64,000 nt of DNA, taken from Pelagibius sp965227505 (GTDB lineage Bacteria; Pseudomonadota; Alphaproteobacteria; Kiloniellales; Kiloniellaceae). The notes beneath the pieces are model-generated. The model was not told the DNA's origin, did not search any database, and was given only the letters and a program-made list of their open reading frames with translations. Numbering within the stretch: position 1 is the stretch's first letter; every line of letters starts with the position of its first letter. Below, one piece after another: positions 49,648 through 58,820 of the stretch. The stretch spans positions 186,001-250,000 of the forward strand of contig NZ_OZ245757.1 of assembly GCF_965227505.1 (NCBI RefSeq), read 5' to 3'. Position numbers and translations under genes: made by a program.

Positions 49648-50109
49648 CTAGCGGTCCAGGGCTTCGAGCTTTGCCACCTTGGGGGCCGAACGGCCGCCCT
49701 GAAACTCGTTGCTGAGATAGATGTCGGTCAGCATCCGCGCGACGGAAGTTCCGATGATCTGGGCGCCGAAGGTGATCACCTGTGCGTTGTTGGAGGCGAT
49801 GGCCCGCTCGGCCGTGTAGGGGTCCATCACGCAAACCGCGCGGACACCCGGCACCTTGTTGGCTGCAATCGCCATGCCGGCGCCGGTGCCGCAGACCAGG
49901 ATGCCCCGCTCGAACTCGCCGCCGGCGAGGCGGCGTGCCAGCTCGGCGCCGATATCCGGGTAGTCGACAGGGTTCTCGCTGTCGACGCCGATATCCGTGA
50001 CGCTGAGCCCCTGGGATTCCAGGTGCGTCTTCAGCGCGTTTTTCAACTCAAGGCCCAGATGGTCACATCCAAGGCCAACGCTTTTTGCAAGGCTTTTTGC
50101 GGTGGTCAT
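49648..50109 (-). CDS. rpiB: RpiB/LacAB-type sugar-phosphate isomerase
   Basis: A 153-residue isomerase. GLGCDHLGLELKNAL at residues 12-26 and ILVCGTGAGMAIAANKVPGVRA (catalytic Cys before the Gly-Thr-Gly anion hole) are the standard RpiB motifs. It interconverts aldose and ketose phosphates. In erythritol clusters of Brucella an RpiB homologue (EryI) isomerises erythrulose-4-phosphate, so a tetrose or pentose phosphate is likely here. It lies 10 bases before the kinase gene. Confidence 0.9.
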   Translation of the reverse strand: MTTAKSLAKSVGLGCDHLGLELKNALKTHLESQGLSVTDIGVDSENPVDYPDIGAELARRLAGGEFERGILVCGTGAGMAIAANKVPGVRAVCVMDPYTAERAIASNNAQVITFGAQIIGTSVARMLTDIYLSNEFQGGRSAPKVAKLEALDR

Positions 50110-50133
50110 CGCTCTTCCTTTCCGGGCAGGCCG

Positions 50134-51192
50134 TCACGCAAAGCGAATGGCGGTAAAGTCCAGGGACAGCGGTCCGCCATCGCGGATGGTCGCAATCAGC
50201 GTGCGGGTCATCGGATAGTCCAGAGGATCCAGTTGCCCATCCGCGAAGGCTTTTTCCAGGGGCGCGGCGAGGACGAGGGCGGTGTCGGCCCCTTCCACCG
50301 TCTCGCCGGCGAGCGGGCCGCCGAGCGCTTCCTCCAAGGTCATGTCCTCTCCCAGGTGAAATCCCAGGCGGCTGTTGCGGCCGCCGCCGACGGTGACATT
50401 CAGGTCGCCGAGCCCGGCCAGCCCGTAGGCTGTCTGCGGCTGCCCGCCGAACCAGCGGGTCAGGGCAGCCATCTCCCGCACCGCCTGCGTGAAGGCGGCG
50501 GCGGCAGGGTTCATCGCCTGCGGCTTTGTAGGTTGCGGATTGATCTCCGGATAGCGTGTCAACATGGCACTGACGGCAATGGCGAGGAAGTTCTTCAGGG
50601 CAGCGCAGACCTCGACCCCCTCCAGGTCGTCGCTGAGAGCAACCCTGTAGTAGTCGGTCTGCATCACAGCCCGAAGCGCTTCCAAAACCTGACGGTCCAA
50701 ACCCGCATAGACGACGGCGGTCGGTTGCCGGTCGGCGAGTTCCTTGGCGATGCAGGGGCCGCCGATACCGACCACCATGCCCGGCGTCATGCCGATATCG
50801 GCCAGCGCCTCCGCGAGGCCCCCGGCGAAGGAGCGCAATTGGCCGTTCCAGGGCTGCAGACCCTTGGTAACCAGAGCCAGGGGGCGCGGCGCGGTCAGAA
50901 ACCGTTTCAGCTTGTCCGTCGCCCAGTCGATGCCGGGACTTGAGACGCCGACGATGACGAAATCGGCGTCGCGCAGGTGAGCTTCGCTGAGCGCATTGAT
51001 CTCCAGCGGTTGGACGGACGGCGGCAGCGGGGCGTTGAGCTTTGGGTGGCCGTTGCGATCTTTTCTCAGAGCCTCGATGATCCGGCCGTCGAGATGGGTC
51101 CCGACCAGGGTCACCTGATGCCCGTTGTCGAGGGCGGGCACGGCTATGGCGCTGCCCATGACACCGGCCCCGAGAATCAGAACCCGTGCCAT
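50134..51192 (-). CDS. GpsA-like NAD(P)-dependent glycerol-3-phosphate-type dehydrogenase
   Basis: A 352-residue protein. ATG at 51192 shares a base with the ATPase stop (TGATG). The dinucleotide motif LILGAGVMGSA opens the protein; the catalytic Lys is in EVCAALKNFLAIA, and GGPCIAKE and GLAGLGDLNVTV match GpsA. It is about 15-20 residues longer than classic GpsA and lacks the usual Ser-Arg-Asn spacing, reading VGGGRNSRLG instead. Linked to a polyol operon rather than lipid genes, it probably oxidises a polyol-phosphate, not glycerol-3-phosphate for lipids. Confidence 0.85.
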   Translation of the reverse strand: MARVLILGAGVMGSAIAVPALDNGHQVTLVGTHLDGRIIEALRKDRNGHPKLNAPLPPSVQPLEINALSEAHLRDADFVIVGVSSPGIDWATDKLKRFLTAPRPLALVTKGLQPWNGQLRSFAGGLAEALADIGMTPGMVVGIGGPCIAKELADRQPTAVVYAGLDRQVLEALRAVMQTDYYRVALSDDLEGVEVCAALKNFLAIAVSAMLTRYPEINPQPTKPQAMNPAAAAFTQAVREMAALTRWFGGQPQTAYGLAGLGDLNVTVGGGRNSRLGFHLGEDMTLEEALGGPLAGETVEGADTALVLAAPLEKAFADGQLDPLDYPMTRTLIATIRDGGPLSLDFTAIRFA

Positions 51193-52259
51193 CAGCCGAT
51201 CCGCTTTTCGCTGTCGGCATCGAAAAGATGCAGGGCGGCCGGGTTGATATCGAGTGCGCAAGTATCGCCGGGTCTGGCGCGGTAGCGTCCCTGAACCACG
51301 GCGCGCAGTTCCTGCCCATCGGCCGATAGAAGGATGTGCGATTCGGCACCGGTGCTCTCCACCAGGATGACCTCGCCCTGCACCGTCCCTTCGGGGGCGA
51401 CGGAGACATCGACGGGCCGGATGCCGCAGACAACCGACTGACCCGGGCTCGCGCCGCAGTCCGCCGGCAGGGGCAGGGCGACGCTGCCGGACTGAAAGAC
51501 TGGCGACCCGCCCTCGGCCCGCACCGCGCCTGTGAGGAAGTTGATGGAGGGGGAACCGATGAAGTCGGCGACAAAGCAATTGGCCGGGCGGTCGTAGATC
51601 TCCTCCGGCGTGCCGATCTGTTCGATGTTGCCGTCACGCATGACCACGATGTCGTCGGCCATGGTCATGGCCTCGATCTGGTCGTGGGTCACATAGATCG
51701 TCGTCGTCTGCAAACGGTCGTGCAGGCGGCGGATCTCGTAGCGCATCTGGCCGCGCAGTTTGGCATCCAGGTTCGACAGGGGTTCGTCGAAGAGGAAGAC
51801 CTGCGGATGGCGGACCAGGGCCCGCCCCATGGCGACGCGCTGGCGCTGGCCGCCGGAAAGCTCCTTTGGATAACGATCGAGATAGGGGCTGAGGTTCAAC
51901 AGGTCCGCGGCCCATTCGACCTGGCGGCGGATCTCTTCCTTCGCGTGCTTGCGGACCTGCAGGCTGAAGGCAATGTTGTCGTAGACCTTGAGCGTCGGGT
52001 AGAGCGCATAGTTCTGAAACACCATGGCGATGTCGCGGTCGCGCGGATGCACCTGGTTCATCCGCGCACCGCCGATGCGGATCTCCCCTTCGGCAATGCT
52101 TTCCAAGCCGGCGGTCATACGCAACAGGGTGGTCTTGCCGCAGCCCGAGGGCCCAAGCAGGACGACAAAGCGCTGGTCGGCGATGGTGAAGGAAATGTTC
52201 TCCATCACCCGGACCGGGCCGAAGCTCTTGCCGACGTTCTCGTACTCAACCGATGCCAT
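51192..52259 (-). CDS. ABC transporter ATP-binding protein (UgpC/MalK type)
   Basis: A 355-residue ATPase with Walker A GPSGCGKTT at about 37-45, signature ELSGGQRQRVAMGRAL, Walker B VFLFDEPLSNLDAKLRG and a C-terminal TOBE region with GIRPVDV. This is the carbohydrate-importer type that serves a two-permease system. It lies in the middle of the polyol operon, away from its permeases at 56825-58597. Confidence 0.94.
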   Translation of the reverse strand: MASVEYENVGKSFGPVRVMENISFTIADQRFVVLLGPSGCGKTTLLRMTAGLESIAEGEIRIGGARMNQVHPRDRDIAMVFQNYALYPTLKVYDNIAFSLQVRKHAKEEIRRQVEWAADLLNLSPYLDRYPKELSGGQRQRVAMGRALVRHPQVFLFDEPLSNLDAKLRGQMRYEIRRLHDRLQTTTIYVTHDQIEAMTMADDIVVMRDGNIEQIGTPEEIYDRPANCFVADFIGSPSINFLTGAVRAEGGSPVFQSGSVALPLPADCGASPGQSVVCGIRPVDVSVAPEGTVQGEVILVESTGAESHILLSADGQELRAVVQGRYRARPGDTCALDINPAALHLFDADSEKRIG

Positions 52260-52289
52260 AGTTTCTTTCCGCTATCCTCCTGCTCAGTA

Positions 52290-53621
52290 TCAAGGATGCG
52301 CCGCCACGAAGGGCTCCAAGAGCCCGCTGTCGTCGGCCAGGTCCAGTGCCGTGAAGCGATCCCGCGTGAAACGGCCGTCCGCCAGGATCTGCCGGTAGAA
52401 GGCCGGGTCAAGGCCCAGATCCTCCGGCGTCTGCTGGCAGCCCGCCGCCGCCATCGCGGTCTGCAGGCGCTCCAGCGGCAGCATGACCTGACGCAGGGGT
52501 TCGACAAAGCCGTCCCAGTCCTGCGCAAAGCGCTCGTTGATGCGCTCCGCCATGGCGGCATCGATCGCCTTCTTGCGGGTCTGCTCGACCATGATGCCGG
52601 CCATCTCCGGCCCGTAGCGCGCGGTCAGTTCGTCATCCGGAATGGCCGTGGGGGCAACCTCCGGCGGGCTGTCGGCGCCCAGAATCTGATTCTGCAGGGC
52701 GGAGAGGGTGAGGGTGGTCACGCCGACCTGCTCGCCGTGGGAGGTGCCGGGGTGAGCCTCGCCCGCGAACATGTCGATGCAGTGGGAGATCATGTGCTCG
52801 GCCATGCTGCCGGAGTGTGTGGTGCCGGTGAAAGTCGTGCCCAGGCCCATGATCGTGGAAATGCGGGTCAGCATGGCAAGATAGTCGAGGTTGCCGGAGG
52901 TAAGTTCGCCGGCATGATCGAGCATGCCGTCCTCGTCGTAGGCCAGCAGGATGTAGGGAGAGGGTGAATAGGTGGTGTCGAAGAGCAGGTTCGACATCAG
53001 CCAGTCGACCTGGGCGGTGGTGCGGCAGATGACATCGGCGAAGGCAGCCCGCACCAGGCGCTTGGGGCAGTGAGCCAGCACCTCCATATCGATGAAGATG
53101 CCCCGCGCCGAATGACAGGTGATGGACTTCTTCATGCCTGACGAAGTGACCGAGGCCGTCGGCGTCGAGTAGGCGTTCATCGGCGAGGTCGGGAAAACCG
53201 AGTAGTCGCGGCCATCCTGGAAGGTGGCATACTTCACGCTGTCGCTGACAGTACCTGAGCCGACGGCGATCAGGGTTTCATAGCCGCGGGTCTCCGCCAT
53301 CAGTTCGGCCACGCCCTCTTCACTGCAGCGTGGGTTGGCCCAGATATACTCGTCGACCTGGCCGAGCGGCTTCAGAGCCTCATAGACCCGCTTGCCGAGC
53401 ACGTCCCGGGTGTTTTCGTCGCAGACCACCAGCAGCGGGCGCTTGGGATGCAGGGCGGCGATCAGGTCGGCCTCATGGCCGTCCAGGCTGGACTCGATCA
53501 CGATGCTGTCGATCGGCAGCCTGACAGGCTTGCCGGTTGTCGGGTCGACCCACTCGCCGGCGACAAGCTGATCGATGACCCCGCCGTAGGATTTGGCGTG
53601 ATGGATGCTGGTTGCCGTCAT
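52290..53621 (-). CDS. sn-Glycerol-1-phosphate dehydrogenase-like iron-type dehydrogenase (AraM family)
   Basis: A 443-residue dehydrogenase with a glycine-rich cofactor motif AVGSGTVSDSVKYA and metal ligands Asp (AFADVICRTTAQVDW), His (TTHSGSMAEHMISHCIDM) and His (HPGTSHGEQVG). This is the AraM/EgsA family, which interconverts DHAP and sn-glycerol-1-phosphate, known from archaeal lipids and the Bacillus araM gene. The ATG overlaps the kinase-2 stop. In this polyol operon the substrate is likely a phosphorylated polyol of the same local stereochemistry. Confidence 0.87.
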   Translation of the reverse strand: MTATSIHHAKSYGGVIDQLVAGEWVDPTTGKPVRLPIDSIVIESSLDGHEADLIAALHPKRPLLVVCDENTRDVLGKRVYEALKPLGQVDEYIWANPRCSEEGVAELMAETRGYETLIAVGSGTVSDSVKYATFQDGRDYSVFPTSPMNAYSTPTASVTSSGMKKSITCHSARGIFIDMEVLAHCPKRLVRAAFADVICRTTAQVDWLMSNLLFDTTYSPSPYILLAYDEDGMLDHAGELTSGNLDYLAMLTRISTIMGLGTTFTGTTHSGSMAEHMISHCIDMFAGEAHPGTSHGEQVGVTTLTLSALQNQILGADSPPEVAPTAIPDDELTARYGPEMAGIMVEQTRKKAIDAAMAERINERFAQDWDGFVEPLRQVMLPLERLQTAMAAAGCQQTPEDLGLDPAFYRQILADGRFTRDRFTALDLADDSGLLEPFVAAHP

Positions 53622-55150
53622 GCAGCAGTTCCCCGTGAAGCGAAGGCGACCAGCTTCCGGCTGGTCGCGGCGGTTGCGTCATAGAGCCCGCTGTAGATCT
53701 CCAGCAGCTCCTCGTAGTCCCTCCGGTGATCCTCGTTCGGTTCGACGGCCGTTGTTTTCCCGGCCATGGCTTCGGCGGCCTCGACGATAGAGCCGTACCA
53801 GCCGGCGCCGTAGCCCGCGATCATGCCCGCGCCCAGCGCGGAGGCCTCGACGGTGTCGGAGATCTGCACCGTCTTGCCCGAGGCATCGGCCAGCATCTGG
53901 CGCCAGAGCGGGCTTGCCGCGCCGCCGCCGATGGCTAGGTACTCCGTGATGTCGAGCTTCGCGTTCTTCTCCATCAGGCGGGTGCGCATGACCTGATCCA
54001 GGGTCATGCCCTCCAGAAGGGCGCGGTAGACATGGGCGGGCCCGTGTCCGCCGCCGAAGCCGATGAGACAGCCGCGCGCCGCCGTGTCCCAGTGGGGGTC
54101 CATGACACCAGACCAGTACGGCAGGGCCATGAGCCCTTCGCAGCCACGGGGAATGGCTTCGGCAGCTTCTTCCAGATCCGAGAAAACGTTCGGGTTGCTG
54201 CGCCCCTGCGGGGTGAAGCGGTCGACGAACCAGTTGATGAGGAAGGCGCCGGAGCGCAGGCAGTTCTCCAGAATGTAGCCTTCGCCCTGGGCGGCGATCT
54301 CGGTGCGCCATGCCCGGTCAAAGGCGTAGGTGGGCGACCAGACGCCGGAAACCACGGCGGTGCCCAGGTTGATGTAGGCGCGGGTCGGCGCCGTGCAGTT
54401 GGTGCCTAGCCCGGCAAGCTGGCCGTCGCCGCCGGCCGCAAAGACCGGTGTTCCGGGTTGCAGGCCCGTGGCGGTTGCGGCCTCGTCGTTCACCTCTCCG
54501 AGCAGTGTGCCGGGTGCAAAGGCCGTCGGCATCTGTTCTTCCCGCAACTCCAGGGCGGCCAGAATCTCGGGCGCCCAGCGTTTCTCAACGAGATCGAACA
54601 GCCCCATGGGGTCGGCTGAGATCCAGCCGGTCTTCAGGGCGCCGCAGAGACGCTGAACCAGAAACGACTGGACGTCGGTGAAGCAGGCCGTACGGGCGAA
54701 GACCTCCGGTTCGTGGCGTTTGAGCCAGAGGTAGCTGTACACGCAGGGGGTTATATCCGGAAAGCGCCCGGTGATGCGGTGGATCGTCTCGGCGCCAAGT
54801 TCGGCGCTGAGATCGTCGACTTCCTGGCGCGCACGCTCGTCAAGCCAGAGGATGCCGGGGCGCAGCGCCTGTCCCGCTTCGTCGAGCGGGACGAAAGTCT
54901 CGCGTTGGTTTGAGATCGCAAGGGCTGCGATCCGCTCCGCTTTAACCTTGGACAGCAGGTCCTCAAGCGCGATGACGCAGGCCCGCCACCAGTCCTCGCT
55001 GTCCTGCTCGAAGTGATAGAGCTGCGGGTTCGACAGGGCAAGCGGCGCTCGTCCTTCGGCCAGGGCCTCTCCCTCGCGGGTCCAGGCGATTGCCTTGGTG
55101 CTTTGCGTCGAGGAGTCGATCCCGATGACGAGGTCGCGAGAGGCGGCCAT
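53618..55150 (-). CDS. FGGY-family carbohydrate kinase 2
   Basis: A 510-residue kinase with the opening VIGIDSSTQSTKAIAW and phosphate-binding ISNQRETFVPLDEAG (catalytic Glu-Arg region), then FAAGGDGQLAGLGTN and LAIGGGAASPLWRQMLAD. It is a full-length member, 68 residues longer than kinase 1. Its gene follows the receptor gene after a terminator-like hairpin and overlaps the AraM-like gene. The two kinases may act on different substrates or at different steps. Confidence 0.9.
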   Translation of the reverse strand: MAASRDLVIGIDSSTQSTKAIAWTREGEALAEGRAPLALSNPQLYHFEQDSEDWWRACVIALEDLLSKVKAERIAALAISNQRETFVPLDEAGQALRPGILWLDERARQEVDDLSAELGAETIHRITGRFPDITPCVYSYLWLKRHEPEVFARTACFTDVQSFLVQRLCGALKTGWISADPMGLFDLVEKRWAPEILAALELREEQMPTAFAPGTLLGEVNDEAATATGLQPGTPVFAAGGDGQLAGLGTNCTAPTRAYINLGTAVVSGVWSPTYAFDRAWRTEIAAQGEGYILENCLRSGAFLINWFVDRFTPQGRSNPNVFSDLEEAAEAIPRGCEGLMALPYWSGVMDPHWDTAARGCLIGFGGGHGPAHVYRALLEGMTLDQVMRTRLMEKNAKLDITEYLAIGGGAASPLWRQMLADASGKTVQISDTVEASALGAGMIAGYGAGWYGSIVEAAEAMAGKTTAVEPNEDHRRDYEELLEIYSGLYDATAATSRKLVAFASRGTAA

Positions 55151-55187
55151 AGACCTTCAGCTTTGTTGTCCGACCACGGAAAATCCG

Positions 55188-55225
55188 AAAAAAAGGAGGT
55201 GGGCTGCGATCGTCTGCAGCCCACC
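55188..55225 (-). terminator. Hairpin with T-run after the receptor gene
   Basis: GGTGGGCTGC (55198-55207) pairs perfectly with GCAGCCCACC (55216-55225). On the minus strand the stem is followed by TCCTTTTTTTCGG. It is a good intrinsic terminator placed between the receptor gene and kinase 2, so only partial read-through is expected into the enzyme genes. Confidence 0.75.
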
Positions 55226-55238
55226 GCCGCATCCCACT

Positions 55239-56747
55239 TTAACCGGATACGATCTTGTTGGTCTTCTCGGCAATGGAGTCCATTGCCGCCTTCGCACTGT
55301 CGTATTCACCGGCAAAGAAACGGCCAAGTTCAACAGGGATAGTGTCGTTTGCGAGCTCCGCCCATTCCGGCAGGTCGGGTTCGGAGCCCATGTAGTTGTC
55401 GATGGTTTCGCGAACCACATCGAGATGACGTGTCGTCCCGGGAATTCCTGGCTTGGCGTTGGCCTTCACCCGGGCGTCGTCGTAGACGCTGGTGCGGGTG
55501 GGACCGGTACCGCCGCCCAACGTGGTGATGAAGACCTGGGTGTCGGCGGAGGTCGCCCACTGGGCGAACAGCCAGGCCGCATCCGGGCTCTTCGAGTACT
55601 TGGACACCGCCAGCGAAGAGCCGCCCTGATGACCGACGCCCGGGATCTCGCCGAAGCCGGTCTGCTCGACCGTGCGCAGGGCGTTGGGGGCCGGCGGAAT
55701 GGCCGCCTCCATGAGCCCGGAGACCCGCGAAGCATCGGGGTTGTCCCAGGAGGGGAAGAACTCGCCCCAGCTCAGCACCTGGCCGGCGATGCCCTGGGCC
55801 ACCGACTGGCCCTGGCCGTCCCAGGTCCAGGAGGTCACGCCCGGGGGCATGTTCTCCTTCAGCCTCACCCAGTAGTCCATGGCCTCCAGGCCCTCGGCGT
55901 CGTTGCCGCTGAACTTCTGGTCCGGCCCGAAGATCGATCCGCCATGGCCCCAGAGCCAGGCCGTCCAGTCGCACTCCAGGCTGTAGTGGCCGGACTTCAT
56001 CTGGCCTGTCGTGCCGTAGATATCCGGGCCTTTGGCCTTCTGGATCGCCTGCGCGTTGGCCAGGAACTCGTCCATGGTGGTCGCCACCTTCAGGCCGAGC
56101 TCGTCATAGACGTCCTTGCGGTACATGTAGATGAAGATCGGAATGTCGTAGGGAACGCCGACCATGATGCCGTCGTACATCGAGATGCCGTCGACCAGCG
56201 GGCCGAGGAAGTCGTCGAAGTTGTAGTTCGGCATCGCCAGGTCCGGCTTGGCGGCATACTTCTCGCGCGGATCGAGCACGTCGCCCGAGAAACTCGCCAT
56301 CCAGCTCTGATCCAGATAGTAGAGGTCGTAGGTGCCGAGGCCGGACGCGACGTCCAGGGTCAGTTTCTGGAGCACCTGTTCCAGCGGCAGAACCTCGATC
56401 TCCACATTGATGCCCGTGGCTTCCTCGAAGAAGGGCTTCAGATGCTCGTTGATCGCATTCGACGGCGGCGTGGACTCGGTGGCGAGACGGATGGTCTGTC
56501 CCGCGAAAGGCTTCGCCGCGTCCTTCAACCAGGCCATCATGTCGGCATCGGGGACGATCTCCGCAGCCGCCGCCGTGTTGAAGACGCCGCCCCGAAATCC
56601 GAACGGCATGGTGGCGGTGAGTCCCAGCGCCCCGGCACCCAGGCCCAGCTTGCTCGCGGCGCGCAGGAACTTGCGCCGTGACAGGTCGCCGCGGACATAG
56701 CGGTCCGTGACAGAGGCAAGATACAACTTTCGATCAGACTCTCTCAT
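55239..56747 (-). CDS. ABC transporter substrate-binding protein (Tat-exported, sugar/polyol type)
   Basis: A 502-residue extracellular solute-binding protein. A Tat signal is seen at residues 23-28 (SRRKFL) followed by a hydrophobic stretch, so it is folded before export. Domain segments RLATESTPPSNAINEHLKPF and LYYLDQSWMASFSGD are typical of cluster D/B sugar receptors, longer than usual. It belongs with the two permeases upstream and the ATPase at 51192-52259. The ligand is unknown. Confidence 0.9.
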   Translation of the reverse strand: MRESDRKLYLASVTDRYVRGDLSRRKFLRAASKLGLGAGALGLTATMPFGFRGGVFNTAAAAEIVPDADMMAWLKDAAKPFAGQTIRLATESTPPSNAINEHLKPFFEEATGINVEIEVLPLEQVLQKLTLDVASGLGTYDLYYLDQSWMASFSGDVLDPREKYAAKPDLAMPNYNFDDFLGPLVDGISMYDGIMVGVPYDIPIFIYMYRKDVYDELGLKVATTMDEFLANAQAIQKAKGPDIYGTTGQMKSGHYSLECDWTAWLWGHGGSIFGPDQKFSGNDAEGLEAMDYWVRLKENMPPGVTSWTWDGQGQSVAQGIAGQVLSWGEFFPSWDNPDASRVSGLMEAAIPPAPNALRTVEQTGFGEIPGVGHQGGSSLAVSKYSKSPDAAWLFAQWATSADTQVFITTLGGGTGPTRTSVYDDARVKANAKPGIPGTTRHLDVVRETIDNYMGSEPDLPEWAELANDTIPVELGRFFAGEYDSAKAAMDSIAEKTNKIVSG

Positions 56748-56824
56748 CGCAACTCCTCCCTCAATCTAGGCCCAGGCGGGCCGTTCGCAGGTCAGCAGAC
56801 AATCGTGGTGTCTCTTGCTCCACT

Positions 56825-57700
56825 TCACTGTTTCACTGATCCCAATGTGAGCCCGCGCACCAGGTTCTTCTGCACGAGCAGGATGAAAATAAAGGCCGGC
56901 AGAATGGCCGCGGTGCCGAGCGCCGCCATGTTGCCCCAGGCCGTGCCGGTCGAGGTGACGAAGGTCGAGGAGACCACCGGCACGGTCTTCAGGCCCGTCT
57001 GCGTCAGCGTCAGGACAAAGAGAAACTCCGTCCAGGAGAAGATGAAACAGAGCACCGCGGTTGCGGCGATCCCGCCCATGGCCATCGGCAGCACGAGTTT
57101 TCGGAACACCAGGAAGCGCGACGCCCCGTCGATCAGGGCGGCCTCGTCGATTTCCCGGGGGATGTCGTCGAAGAAGCTCTTCAGCAGCAGCACCGCAAGC
57201 GGCATGTTCATCAGCGCATGAATCAGGATCACGCCGTGATAGGTGTCCAGAAGGCCGAAGTCGCGGTAGATGAAGAACATCGGAATGGCGACGGCCACCG
57301 GCGGCATCATGCGGGTCGAGAGGATCCAGAACACGAAGTGGTGCTGGCCGCGAAACCGCATGCGCGAAAGGGCGTAGGCCGCCAGGGTGGCGATGACGAT
57401 GGCCAGGGCCGTCGAGCAGACGGCGATGACGATGGAATCCCAGAGGCGGGGGGTCATGTAGAAGTCGCCGCCCCCCGGCAGCACCGACAGGCCCTGCTCG
57501 AAGCCCAGGGAGATGCCGAAGACCTCCTCGTAGGACTTGGCGCTGGTTTCGAAGGAGAAAACCTTGGGCGGGATCGAGAAGATCTCCCGGTCCAGCTTGA
57601 TGGAGACCGTCACCCAGTAGTAGATCGGGAAAGCGAAGAGCATGACCACCGCCCAGGCGGCGAGGGCGCGGAGAATGCGCTGTCCGGGACTCAACAGCAT
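56825..57700 (-). CDS. Carbohydrate ABC transporter permease 2 (MalG type)
   Basis: A 291-residue permease with six helices. The EAA loop reads EIDEAALIDGASRFLVFRKL, the site that docks the ATPase. It starts three bases after permease 1 ends. Confidence 0.93.
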   Translation of the reverse strand: MLLSPGQRILRALAAWAVVMLFAFPIYYWVTVSIKLDREIFSIPPKVFSFETSAKSYEEVFGISLGFEQGLSVLPGGGDFYMTPRLWDSIVIAVCSTALAIVIATLAAYALSRMRFRGQHHFVFWILSTRMMPPVAVAIPMFFIYRDFGLLDTYHGVILIHALMNMPLAVLLLKSFFDDIPREIDEAALIDGASRFLVFRKLVLPMAMGGIAATAVLCFIFSWTEFLFVLTLTQTGLKTVPVVSSTFVTSTGTAWGNMAALGTAAILPAFIFILLVQKNLVRGLTLGSVKQ

Positions 57701-57703
57701 GGG

Positions 57704-58597
57704 CTACCACCTGACCTTGAAGACGACGACGAAGAGGTTCGCGGCGATCAGGATGACGAAAAGCGCAAAGAGACTGAGGGTGGCGCCGTAGCCCCACTTG
57801 ATGAAGCTGAAGGTCTGCTCCCAGGCATAAAGACTGAGGGTGTAGGTCGAAGTCCCCGGGCCGCCTGAGGTCATGACGAAGACGTAGTCGAACATGCGGA
57901 ACAGGTCGATGCCGCGGATCAGCACCGCGATGGCAATGACCTTGCCCATCATCGGCAGGGTGAGCCGCCGGAACATTTGCCAGGAACTGGCGCCGTCGAT
58001 CATCGCAGATTCAAAGGGATCGCGGGGCAGGGAGCGCAGCCCGGCCACGAAAATCAGCACCATGAAGGGTGTCCACTGCCAGACGTCGGCGACGATCACG
58101 CCCCACAGTGCCAGTGAAGGTGTGGCCAGGATCGGTGTCGCCTGGGTCAGCAGGCCCAGGGACTGCAGCGTCCAGGTGATGATCCCGAACTGGGCGTCCT
58201 GCATCAGCAGAAACATCATGCCCGTGATGGCCGGCGGGATGACCAGCGTCAGGGTGAGGACCCCGCGCAGGAAGCCGAAGCCCGGATCGTCGGAATCGAT
58301 CAGCAGGGCGATCGCCATTCCAAGGACGACCTGAATGGTCAGGCAGATCCCGGTGTAAAGGAGCGTGACGGAGAAGGCGTTCCACATGCGCGGGTCGGCG
58401 AAGAGCTGGACCCAGTTGTCAAAGCCGACCGGCACCAGCTCGCGCTTGCGCGGCGCGAACTCATGAAAGGACAGGAAGATATTGTAGAAAAAGGGGTAGA
58501 GCGCGAAGACCACCAAAATCACGATCAGCGGCAGCAGCCACGGCAAGGGGTGGTCTGCGATCATGAAGCGGGGCGCGCGGATCATGCTGCCCGTCAT
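57704..58597 (-). CDS. Sugar ABC transporter permease 1 (MalF type)
   Basis: A 297-residue permease, first gene of the polyol operon. EAA loop: PFESAMIDGASSWQMFRRL. The ATG at 58597 lacks a strong ribosome site; an in-frame ATG at 58585 is possible. The 223-base gap to the divergent SorC gene holds an AT-rich island (58721-58800) where the promoters and SorC sites should lie. Confidence 0.92.
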   Translation of the reverse strand: MTGSMIRAPRFMIADHPLPWLLPLIVILVVFALYPFFYNIFLSFHEFAPRKRELVPVGFDNWVQLFADPRMWNAFSVTLLYTGICLTIQVVLGMAIALLIDSDDPGFGFLRGVLTLTLVIPPAITGMMFLLMQDAQFGIITWTLQSLGLLTQATPILATPSLALWGVIVADVWQWTPFMVLIFVAGLRSLPRDPFESAMIDGASSWQMFRRLTLPMMGKVIAIAVLIRGIDLFRMFDYVFVMTSGGPGTSTYTLSLYAWEQTFSFIKWGYGATLSLFALFVILIAANLFVVVFKVRW

Positions 58598-58820
58598 GAC
58601 GCCCGCAGCCCTCTGCGCGGCGGCCCTGCTGATTCCGGATCGCGCCGTGACGACGGCCGTGGACCCACCTCAAACCTCCCCAATCGCCGGACCGGCAGGC
58701 GGCGCCCGCGGCAGCGTTCCTTATGATTCTTGACTGCAAAGGTCGCATAACATTTTTTTCCGTGCAATATCATTTGTTCATGCTAATGCTCTCAGACCGA
58801 ACGGACGAAGAGAGTGACCT

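Noticed and set aside
58721..58800. A defined SorC operator in the AT-rich island
   Set aside because: TTGACT and several partial repeats are visible, but no inverted repeat stands out well enough to mark, and no -10 fits at proper spacing.
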